Source of the DNA: Pseudomonadota bacterium
GTDB lineage: Bacteria > Pseudomonadota > Gammaproteobacteria > Steroidobacterales > Woeseiaceae
Direction of reading: 5' to 3'
Assembly (NCBI GenBank): GCA_022565135.1
Contig: JADFKA010000015.1
Span: 341 to 13,393 of the forward strand
DNA: 13,053 nucleotides
Shown here: positions 7,479 through 13,053 of the stretch, piece by piece
Numbering within the stretch: position 1 is the first letter of the stretch
Layout: each line of letters begins with the position of its first letter
Program-made: the position numbers and the translations under genes
The notes under the pieces: model-generated
The model's input: the letters and a program-made list of their open reading frames with translations, nothing else
Told to the model about the DNA's origin: nothing
The model's database searches: none

Positions 7479-8090
7479 TCAGTTTGTGAGTGCTTTGCTG
7501 ATAACAGGCCAGGCATTATCAAGCAATAGCGATTGTGCGGCGGCATTGGGATGAATGCCATCAGCCTGCATGAGCTCGTCGTTCAAGGCAATCCCTTCCA
7601 TGAAAAACTCGATCCAGGGCACGTCGAGTTCGTCTGCCAGCTCGCGATAGACATTGTCGAAGTCTTCGATGTACCTTGATCCATAGTTCGGCGGAATGCG
7701 AATACCGAGCAGTACGATCGCGGCGCCGGCGGACTTGCTGGACCGGATGATCGTCTGCAGGTTTCCCTTCATTCGGTCTGGCGGGATGCCGCGCAGGCCG
7801 TCGTTGCCGCCGAGCTCGAGAATAATCAGCGATGGCGTGAACGTGTCCAGAGCCTGCGCGATTCTCGCCGCGCCACCCTCGGTCGTCTCGCCGGTGATAC
7901 TGGCGTTAATCACGCGATGTTCGTACCCTTGGCTATGCAGCCTTGTTTGCAACAAAGCGACCCAGGATTGGTCAACTTCCATACCGTAACCTGCACTAAG
8001 GCTATCGCCGTAAATGAGCACGGTCGGGGCATCAGCACCGTCTGTAATCGCGGTAACTAACAAAAAGACAAAGGTAAGATATCGACGCAT
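7479..8090 (-). CDS. tesA: TesA, periplasmic SGNH-type thioesterase I / lysophospholipase / arylesterase
   Basis: SGNH hydrolase of 203 residues. In the Escherichia family this periplasmic enzyme cleaves acyl thioesters, lysophospholipids and small esters. The N-terminus (MRRYLTFVFLLVTAITDGADA) is a short signal peptide with cleavage likely around residues 18-21. Family blocks follow: GDSLSAGYGM (28-37) with nucleophile Ser30, SITGET (65-70), GGND (94-97) with oxyanion-hole Asn96, and DGIHPN (177-182) with Asp177 and His180. The start codon on the minus strand (8088-8090) shares two bases with the ybbA start on the plus strand. A weak GGGTGA lies about 10 bases upstream. Next to tesA, ybbA/ybbP is the conserved arrangement. 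fadD immediately downstream is unusual and metabolically sensible, because it would activate fatty acids released by TesA. Confidence 0.94.
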   Translation of the reverse strand: MRRYLTFVFLLVTAITDGADAPTVLIYGDSLSAGYGMEVDQSWVALLQTRLHSQGYEHRVINASITGETTEGGAARIAQALDTFTPSLIILELGGNDGLRGIPPDRMKGNLQTIIRSSKSAGAAIVLLGIRIPPNYGSRYIEDFDNVYRELADELDVPWIEFFMEGIALNDELMQADGIHPNAAAQSLLLDNAWPVISKALTN

Positions 8091-8796
8091 GGAAATTCAG
8101 TCACCCGATAACGCAGCAGTTCTGGAAGCGCATGGAATAAGCAAGCAGGTTAGCAGCCCCGAGGGTAGTCTGACTATTCTTTCAGACGTCAGTTTCCGCA
8201 TCTGCGCGGGGGAATCTGTCGCAGTGGTCGGGCCCTCCGGGGCAGGAAAATCAACGTTGCTTGCGCTCCTGGCAGGACTCGATCTGCCGACGATGGGCCA
8301 TGTGACATTGAACGGTGCCAATCTCGGCGAGCTTGACGAGGATGGACGTGCACGCTTGCGTGCCGACAATGTTGGCTTCGTGTTTCAATCGTTTCACCTC
8401 GTGCCGTCCCTGAACGCGCTGGAAAACGTCATGTTGCCACTTGAGCTGGCAGGCGCTGCAAATGCGCGCGAGGCATCGCACGCGATCATCGACGAGGTGG
8501 GTCTCAGCGACCGCTGGCGGCACTACCCGGCACAACTGTCCGGCGGCGAGAAACAGCGCGTCGCCATTGCACGCGCATTCGCAACGGAGCCTGCCGTGTT
8601 GTTTGCCGACGAGCCGACTGGCAATCTTGATGCACGAACGGGCGCGAACATCATGGAGCTCATGTTCGAACTGAACCGTACGTCATCGACGACGCTCATC
8701 CTCGTGACCCATAACGTGTTACTGGCCGAACGCTGTAGCCGCATCCTCAGTCTTGATGCCGGCCTCCTCGTTAGCGATCGTGCGGTGGCGGCATGA
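8089..8796 (+). CDS. ybbA: YbbA, ABC transporter ATPase
   Basis: ABC ATPase of 235 residues, the LolD/MacB-like type that works with FtsX-type permeases. Visible: Walker A GPSGAGKST (48-56), Q-loop Gln100 (FVFQSF), signature LSGGE (150-154), Walker B VLFADEP (170-176), D-loop NLD and switch His208 (LVTHN). All catalytic parts are intact. The ATG at 8089 was chosen because it matches the Escherichia YbbA length (about 228). An in-frame ATG at 8014 would overlap tesA by 77 bp without a ribosome binding site. The AAGG at 8071-8074 lies 14 bases away, longer than ideal. The gene diverges from tesA with overlapping start codons and overlaps ybbP by 4 bp (ATGA), so ATPase and permease are probably translated together. 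Confidence 0.94.
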   Translation: MEIQSPDNAAVLEAHGISKQVSSPEGSLTILSDVSFRICAGESVAVVGPSGAGKSTLLALLAGLDLPTMGHVTLNGANLGELDEDGRARLRADNVGFVFQSFHLVPSLNALENVMLPLELAGAANAREASHAIIDEVGLSDRWRHYPAQLSGGEKQRVAIARAFATEPAVLFADEPTGNLDARTGANIMELMFELNRTSSTTLILVTHNVLLAERCSRILSLDAGLLVSDRAVAA

Positions 8797-11282
8797 AGGC
8801 AATCGCGTTTGCGCTAAGAAGCTTCGGTCGCGAGCTGCGATCGGGCGAAGTCATGGTGTTGCTGGCAGCGATAGCGCTGGCTGTGGGCGTGCTGACGGCG
8901 GTAGGGTTCCTGACGGACCGCATCGGCAAGGCTGTTGCGCGCCAGGCCAACGAAGTGCTGGCCGCCGACCTGCGTCTGCGCTCGCAGGTGCCAATTCCGG
9001 ATACCTGGCGGGCCACGGCAGAAGAGTACGGCTTGCAAACAGCTGAGACACAGACGTTTCCGAGTGTGGTATTCGCAGGTGATTTGAGTGCGCTGGCAAC
9101 GATCAAGGCTGTGAGTGATAGCTACCCATTGCGCGGCACCGTGAGGATTTCGGATACGCTGTTCGGCGAGCAACGCGTGGTCGACGGTGTACCGCCGCGC
9201 GGTGAGGTGTGGGCCGATGGCGCCCTGTTGGCCAGGATTGATGCCGATGTCGGCGATGAAATCATGGTTGGCGGATCGGACATGCTCGTATCCGCCGTAC
9301 TGACGTACAGGCCCGACCAGTCAATCGGTTTTGCGTCGCTGGCGCCGTCGCTGCTGGTCAACATTGCCGACATTCCCGCAACGGGCCTCATAGGCGAGGG
9401 CAGCCGCGTCGCCTACGCGTTGCTTGTCGCGGGCGATGACGCCGCGATGAGCGAGTTTAACGAAGCAATACAGGATCAACTGCCCGACTCGGTTCGCGCA
9501 TCTAATCGTGAGGAGAGAAGAGAGCGTGCATACAATGCGGCCGATCGTGCGCAGCGTTTCTTGTCGCTGACTGCTGTTATAAGCCTCTTGCTCAGCGCGG
9601 TTGCTGTGGCGATGTCAGCACGGCGCTTCGCTCACCGGCGCATGGATACGGTCGCGCTGATGAAAAGTCTTGGCGCGACACAGGGCTTTGTCATTACAGT
9701 CGCCGTACTGCAACTCATGATGCTCGGCGTGCTCGGCGTCATTGCCGGAAGCAGCATCGGCTTTGCGGCGGAAAAAGTGCTGTCATGGATTCTTTCCGAC
9801 ATTATTGCTGCTGACCTGCCTGACTCCGGGCCGATGCCGGTCATCCTGGCCAGCGGCAGCGCGCTCGTGTTACTGGTCGGTTTCGCGCTGCCTGCACTGC
9901 TGCAGTTACGCAATACACCGCCGCTGCGCGTGTTGCGCCACGACATGATGCCGCCGCCGCCGTCTCGATTGCTCGTCACGGGATTGTCGCTCGCCGCCGT
10001 TGCAGCATTGCTGTATCGATCGGTTGGAGATGCACGCATGCTGGTCGTATTACTAGGCGGCATCATCGTAATCGCGGCAGCGCTGTACCTGGTCGGGCGC
10101 GGCCTGGTTGCGCTAATGGGCCGCTTTCGCTCGGGTGTTGGAGTCGCCTGGCGCTATGGTCTGGCTAATGTCGCGCGCCGGGGGCGCAGCAGCGCCGTTC
10201 AGGTTGTCGCATTTGGACTGGGGTTGACGGTGTTGCTGTTGCTGACCATCGTGCGCACTGATTTGCTCGAAGGTTGGCGCAAGACGATCGATGAAGACGC
10301 ACCGAATCATTTCATGATCAATATCCAGCCACATGAGCTCGATTCCGTGGCGGCAATATTTGACACGGCCGGTATAGCAAAACCCGAATTCGTACCGCTC
10401 GTGCGGGCGCGGATGTCGACGATTAACGGCGAGTCAGTCAAGACGCGCAGCTATCCCGATCCGGGCGGCAGCTGGCTCGCCAATCGCGAGGCAAACCTGT
10501 CATGGACAGCAACACTTTCGGCAAGTAATGAAATCGTTGCTGGTGAGTGGTGGCCGGCAGACTATGCCGGGCCGCCGCTGGCATCGATCGAAGAGGAGGC
10601 GGCGTCTGATACCGGACTCGCCATCGGTGATCGCATTGTGTTTGTAATTGCGGGTCGTGAGCTCGAGGTGACGATCGCGAGTACGCGCAGTATCAACTGG
10701 GATTCATTCAAGCCGAACTTTTTCATCGTGCTGTCGCCGGGTGCGCTCGATGACATGCCAATGACCTACATTTCAAGTATGCGGCTGGAAGAAGAGCAAC
10801 AATCCATGCTGATCAATCTCGTGCGTACACACCCTAGTATCTCGGTGATTGATATCGATGCAATTCTGCAACAGATCCGCGGCATCATTGAAAAGGCCAG
10901 CCTCGCGGTACAGGCGGTCTTCGTGTTTACACTTGCGGCCGGGGTGGCCGTGTTGTTTGCTGCGGTGCAGTCGACTATTGATGAGCGGCGATTCGAGAGC
11001 GCGTTACTGCGTGCCCTGGGTGCGCGCAAGCGCACGGTGTTTGCCGGAGTCATGACGGAGTTTGCCGTGCTCGGCATCGCGGCGGGTCTTCTGGCGTCGG
11101 CGGGAGCATCGATTTTGGCGGCAATAGTCGCAGTGCAACTGTTTGAGCTGCCTTACGAGTTCAATCCGCTGCTGTGGTTGGCCGGCCTCGGAGCGGGGGT
11201 TCTACTCGTGTGTGTCAGTGGTTTTGTCGCAGCGCGCGGTGCTATTAATGCGCCACCTATTGAGGTCCTGAGGACGGCATGA
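8793..11282 (+). CDS. ybbP: YbbP, FtsX-family ABC permease
   Basis: Large inner-membrane permease of 829 residues, partner of YbbA; Escherichia YbbP is about 804. Judging by hydrophobicity there are about ten membrane segments: near 20-40, 257-277, 300-325, 350-371, 392-408, 415-440, 467-487, 703-725, 749-781 and 793-815. Two large non-membrane regions (about 41-256 and 488-702) would be periplasmic. There are two FtsX-type units, each with the coupling motif following the first helix of the unit: RRFAHRRMDTVALMKSLGAT (278-297) and DERRFESALLRALGAR (730-745). The substrate is not evident. In Escherichia this transporter has been linked with TesA, which fits a role in extracting or processing a lipid-like compound. 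It overlaps ybbA (4 bp) and the Nudix gene (4 bp). Confidence 0.92.
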   Translation: MKAIAFALRSFGRELRSGEVMVLLAAIALAVGVLTAVGFLTDRIGKAVARQANEVLAADLRLRSQVPIPDTWRATAEEYGLQTAETQTFPSVVFAGDLSALATIKAVSDSYPLRGTVRISDTLFGEQRVVDGVPPRGEVWADGALLARIDADVGDEIMVGGSDMLVSAVLTYRPDQSIGFASLAPSLLVNIADIPATGLIGEGSRVAYALLVAGDDAAMSEFNEAIQDQLPDSVRASNREERRERAYNAADRAQRFLSLTAVISLLLSAVAVAMSARRFAHRRMDTVALMKSLGATQGFVITVAVLQLMMLGVLGVIAGSSIGFAAEKVLSWILSDIIAADLPDSGPMPVILASGSALVLLVGFALPALLQLRNTPPLRVLRHDMMPPPPSRLLVTGLSLAAVAALLYRSVGDARMLVVLLGGIIVIAAALYLVGRGLVALMGRFRSGVGVAWRYGLANVARRGRSSAVQVVAFGLGLTVLLLLTIVRTDLLEGWRKTIDEDAPNHFMINIQPHELDSVAAIFDTAGIAKPEFVPLVRARMSTINGESVKTRSYPDPGGSWLANREANLSWTATLSASNEIVAGEWWPADYAGPPLASIEEEAASDTGLAIGDRIVFVIAGRELEVTIASTRSINWDSFKPNFFIVLSPGALDDMPMTYISSMRLEEEQQSMLINLVRTHPSISVIDIDAILQQIRGIIEKASLAVQAVFVFTLAAGVAVLFAAVQSTIDERRFESALLRALGARKRTVFAGVMTEFAVLGIAAGLLASAGASILAAIVAVQLFELPYEFNPLLWLAGLGAGVLLVCVSGFVAARGAINAPPIEVLRTA

Positions 11283-11704
11283 GTGTGATTGAAACAACAA
11301 CGCTGTCCTGTGGCGTGGTGCTGGCCAGGAGCTTCGACTCTGGCTGGCTGACATTGATGTTGCGGGCCTATCATAACTGGGACTTTCCGAAGGGTTTGCG
11401 CGAAACAGGCGAACAACCACTTGAAGCTGCGATCCGAGAAGTCGGTGAGGAAACGGGCATTACCGAGATCGAATTCGAGTGGGGCGAACGCTATACAGAG
11501 ACCGGGCCGTACAGCCGTGGCAAGACCGCGCGCTACTACCTCGGCAGGACGTCCTGCGTAGACGTCGTCATGGGACCGTCGCCTGAGACAGGTGTCCCCG
11601 AGCATCATGAATGGCGGTGGGTCAGCTTTGACGAGGCCTACGACCTGTCATCGCCGCGCGTACGCACCGTCGTCCAATGGGCCAGGCAAATAATCGGCGC
11701 TTGA
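11279..11704 (+). CDS. Nudix hydrolase, possibly diadenosine-tetraphosphatase type
   Basis: A 141-residue Nudix protein with a complete Nudix box: Gly39, Glu45, then REVGEETGI (53-61), fitting G-x5-E-x7-REUxEExGU. The segment before it (NWDFPKGLRETGE) resembles asymmetric bis(5'-nucleosyl)-tetraphosphatases, which have WDFPKGH in the same place, so an Ap4A-type substrate is plausible but unproven. Cytoplasmic, with no signal or membrane segment. It starts on an ATGA overlap with ybbP and has a good GAGG ribosome binding site at five-base spacing, so it is almost certainly in the same transcript. Its stop is two bases before the next start. I see no mechanistic link to the transporter. Confidence 0.88.
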   Translation: MSVIETTTLSCGVVLARSFDSGWLTLMLRAYHNWDFPKGLRETGEQPLEAAIREVGEETGITEIEFEWGERYTETGPYSRGKTARYYLGRTSCVDVVMGPSPETGVPEHHEWRWVSFDEAYDLSSPRVRTVVQWARQIIGA

Positions 11705-11706
11705 CG

Positions 11707-12144
11707 ATGAAAGACGAATACTGGAAACACAAAACACTGTCCGAGATGAATACAGAGGAGTGGGAAGGTCTCTGTGACGGCTGCGCTCTGTGCTGCATGC
11801 ACAAAGTCGAAGACGAGGACACGGGCGAGGTTTTCTACACTGAGATCGCGTGCAAATTGCTCGATATCAATACCTGCCGCTGCACCAATTACGCCAATCG
11901 GACAAAGATAGTCACGAACTGCCTCAAGCTGTCAGCCGATCGCACTGAGGAATTCAGCTGGTTGCCATCAAGCTGTGCGTATCGCCGTCTGGCGAACGGA
12001 CAAGAATTGCCGGAATGGCATCCGCTGATCACAGGCAGGCCGGAGTCCGTGCAGGAGGCTGGCATATCCATGCGCGGTTACATGGTGTCGGAAAACGACA
12101 CTACCGAATACACTGTACTGCGAAGGCTGAACGACCCGGAATGA
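11707..12144 (+). CDS. ycgN: YcgN/UPF0260 family cysteine-cluster protein
   Basis: A 145-residue cytoplasmic protein of the YcgN (UPF0260) family, a branch of the CxxCxxCC group thought to bind a metal (zinc or iron-sulfur). Its role is unknown. Seen: CDGCALCC at 23-30 (Cys23, 26, 29, 30), then Cys49, Cys57, Cys59, Cys72 and Cys90, nine cysteines in all, and the family blocks WKHKTL, WLPSSCAYR and LPEWHPLITG. Length agrees with Escherichia YcgN (about 153). The ATG at 11707 is preferred over an in-frame ATG at 11677 that would overlap the Nudix gene, because the N-terminus then aligns with the family (WKHKTL at residue 6). The ribosome binding site is weak, so coupling to the Nudix gene two bases upstream is likely. 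Confidence 0.9.
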   Translation: MKDEYWKHKTLSEMNTEEWEGLCDGCALCCMHKVEDEDTGEVFYTEIACKLLDINTCRCTNYANRTKIVTNCLKLSADRTEEFSWLPSSCAYRRLANGQELPEWHPLITGRPESVQEAGISMRGYMVSENDTTEYTVLRRLNDPE

Positions 12145-12161
12145 TGGAAGGATAAAAATCT

Positions 12162-12836
12162 GTGAGCAGCTACCCGACGATTCCACTCAAGGACTATCGC
12201 GAGTATCCGATCGAAGAAATGCGGCAGCGGCTCAAGGAGTTTTATACCGAAGTAAACCGGCGCCGCACGGTACGCGAGTTCTCCGACAGGCCCGTGCCAC
12301 GAGACATCATCGAGACGGCACTAATGGCTGCGAGCACAGCACCGAGCGGTGCGAACTTGCAGCCCTGGCATTTTGTCGTAATCAGCGGGCCGCAGACAAA
12401 GAAAAAAATTCGCGAAGCGGCAGAAGTCGAGGAGCGAGAATTCTACGGCCACCGGGCATCACCTGAGTGGCTTGCAGCACTTGAACCACTGGGTACGGAT
12501 ACACGTAAACCATTTCTCGAAATGGCGCCGTACCTGATCGCCGTCTTCTTACAGAAGTTCGGCGTGCTTCCCGATGGCCGCAAGGTAAAGCACTACTACC
12601 CGACCGAGTCGACCGGGCTAGCGGTAGGAATCCTGATCACGGCATTGCATCAAGCAGGCCTCGCGTGCCTGACACACACGCCCAGCCCGATGAAGTTCCT
12701 CAACGAGATACTCGACAGGCCCAAGAGTGAACGACCGTTCCTGTTACTCGTAACGGGCTACCCGGCGGATGATGCCGAAGTGCCAGACATCACTTGCAAG
12801 AAACTGACAGAGTTCGCGAGTTTCATCGACCTGTAG
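12162..12836 (+). CDS. Nitroreductase-fold flavoprotein, iodotyrosine-deiodinase-like
   Basis: A 224-residue FMN-dependent nitroreductase-superfamily protein. It matches animal iodotyrosine deiodinase (IYD) more than ordinary nitroreductases: NRRRTVR (32-38) and TAPSGANLQPW (59-69) are the FMN-binding blocks, and the active-site lid region aligns without gaps to human IYD from memory. Glu91, Tyr95 and Lys116 fall on human Glu157, Tyr161 and Lys182, which hold the amino-acid part of the substrate. Thr173 in THTP corresponds to the threonine near the flavin N5. Human IYD's membrane anchor is absent, so it is soluble. The start is GTG at 12162, with AAGGAT (12148-12153) eight bases upstream. It is the last gene of the plus-strand set, 17 bp after ycgN. 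Reductive dehalogenation of halotyrosines is inferred; another phenolic substrate is possible. Confidence 0.85.
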   Translation: MSSYPTIPLKDYREYPIEEMRQRLKEFYTEVNRRRTVREFSDRPVPRDIIETALMAASTAPSGANLQPWHFVVISGPQTKKKIREAAEVEEREFYGHRASPEWLAALEPLGTDTRKPFLEMAPYLIAVFLQKFGVLPDGRKVKHYYPTESTGLAVGILITALHQAGLACLTHTPSPMKFLNEILDRPKSERPFLLLVTGYPADDAEVPDITCKKLTEFASFIDL

Positions 12837-12843
12837 AATCCCG

Positions 12844-12868
12844 CCGATGCTGAGCGCTTGATCATCGG
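12844..12868. terminator. Possible weak hairpin between convergent genes
   Basis: CCGATG (12844-12849) can pair with CATCGG (12863-12868) in the 25-bp gap between the convergent deiodinase-like gene and the minus-strand gene. The stem is short, overlaps the minus-strand stop codon and lacks a T-run. It is recorded only as a candidate. Confidence 0.25.
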
Positions 12869-13053
12869 GCAGAGTCAACGGGTTGCTTGCCCAGCTTCCA
12901 GGCATCGATCCACAGGACTTCCTGGCGTACCAGCCCCAGTTCATTCACGAGTCGCTCTTCGAGATCCGGCATATGTGCCACGCCATAGAATATGCCGATG
13001 CGCATCCTGTCTGTGCCCATATCAAGTGTGCTCCGCAATACTTCTATCGCGCG
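12862..13053 (-). CDS. C-terminal end of an unidentified protein (runs off right edge)
   Basis: On the minus strand the frame is open from the window edge for 63 codons to a TGA at 12862-12864. No start codon need lie inside the window, because the N-terminus is outside. The fragment contains GIFYGVAHMPDLEERL followed by a stretch ending in WIDAWKLGKQP, which reads like a genuine globular C-terminus with alternating hydrophobic residues and no low complexity. The G-x-x-H-M-x-x-x-E-E-R-L pattern faintly recalls TraB/GumN-type hydrolase-like proteins, where a GxxH motif recurs, but this is not enough to name it. Orientation is convergent with the deiodinase-like gene, leaving 25 bp between stops. 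Confidence 0.6.
   Translation of the reverse strand, partial: RAIEVLRSTLDMGTDRMRIGIFYGVAHMPDLEERLVNELGLVRQEVLWIDAWKLGKQPVDSAR

Noticed and set aside
7445..7561. 39-codon N-terminal extension of FadD into tesA
   Set aside because: The ATG at 7444 has a clear AAGGTGA site at the right distance and aligns with the known FadD N-terminus. The extension is only tesA read in another frame.
8014..8088. Earlier in-frame ATG for YbbA at 8014
   Set aside because: It would overlap tesA by 77 bp, lacks a ribosome binding site and adds residues not found in the family.
9632..10066. Long minus-strand open frames inside ybbP (144 codons here, others near 8771-9173 and 10766-11077)
   Set aside because: They are shadows of the GC-rich ybbP coding strand, with serine/arginine-rich low-information translations and no family features.
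1..13053. Defence system, CRISPR array, prophage, integron or biosynthetic cluster
   Set aside because: No regularly spaced short repeats, no nuclease, methylase, integrase or transposase motifs, and no assembly-line enzymes were seen. The gene content is core metabolism plus conserved accessory genes.

Overview
The window comes from a gammaproteobacterium. The secretin end, AroK, AroB, PyrF, HemE, FadD, TesA, YbbA/YbbP and YcgN-type proteins all read as close relatives of the Escherichia/Pseudomonas versions, and the start of the window has the common gammaproteobacterial order pilQ-aroK-aroB. I cannot name the genus. The sequence is moderately GC-rich and gene-dense, with no rRNA, tRNA, CRISPR array, integrase or transposase gene.

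Layout. (1) Positions 1-590: the 3' end of pilQ (type IV pilus outer-membrane secretin), closed by a clean UUCG hairpin. (2) 676-5430, plus strand: a housekeeping run of aroK and aroB (shikimate pathway), a dGTPase-like HD hydrolase (dgt), pyrF (last step of UMP synthesis) and hemE (heme pathway). aroB/dgt and pyrF/hemE are joined by one-base stop-start overlaps (TGATG). (3) 5431-5782: the only gene-free stretch above 300 bp. It is filled by a mosaic repeat whose parts also occur in the aroK-aroB gap. (4) 5783-8090, minus strand: tesA followed by fadD, a probable two-gene operon of lipid thioesterase/esterase and long-chain acyl-CoA synthetase. (5) 8089-12836, plus strand: a tight set of ybbA, ybbP (ABC ATPase and large FtsX-type permease), a Nudix hydrolase, a YcgN-type cysteine-cluster protein and an iodotyrosine-deiodinase-like flavoprotein. 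(6) 12862-13053, minus strand: the C-terminal end of an unidentified protein that runs off the right edge.

How the genes fit together. Most of the window is core metabolism. The TesA/YbbA/YbbP block is a conserved gammaproteobacterial neighbourhood. Here tesA and ybbA diverge with start codons that overlap on a single CATG, so each promoter must lie inside the other gene. FadD downstream of TesA would activate the fatty acids that TesA releases.

The most interesting signals are: (a) an intergenic repeat family with two copies here, sharing a perfect 44-bp block and a 114-bp module inverted between copies, with a hairpin kept by a compensatory base-pair change; (b) a nitroreductase-fold protein with the Glu-Tyr-Lys substrate-binding triad of animal iodotyrosine deiodinase; and (c) the zero-gap divergent tesA/ybbA start. 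I found no defence system, biosynthetic cluster or mobile-element gene, and would not claim a wholly new system here.
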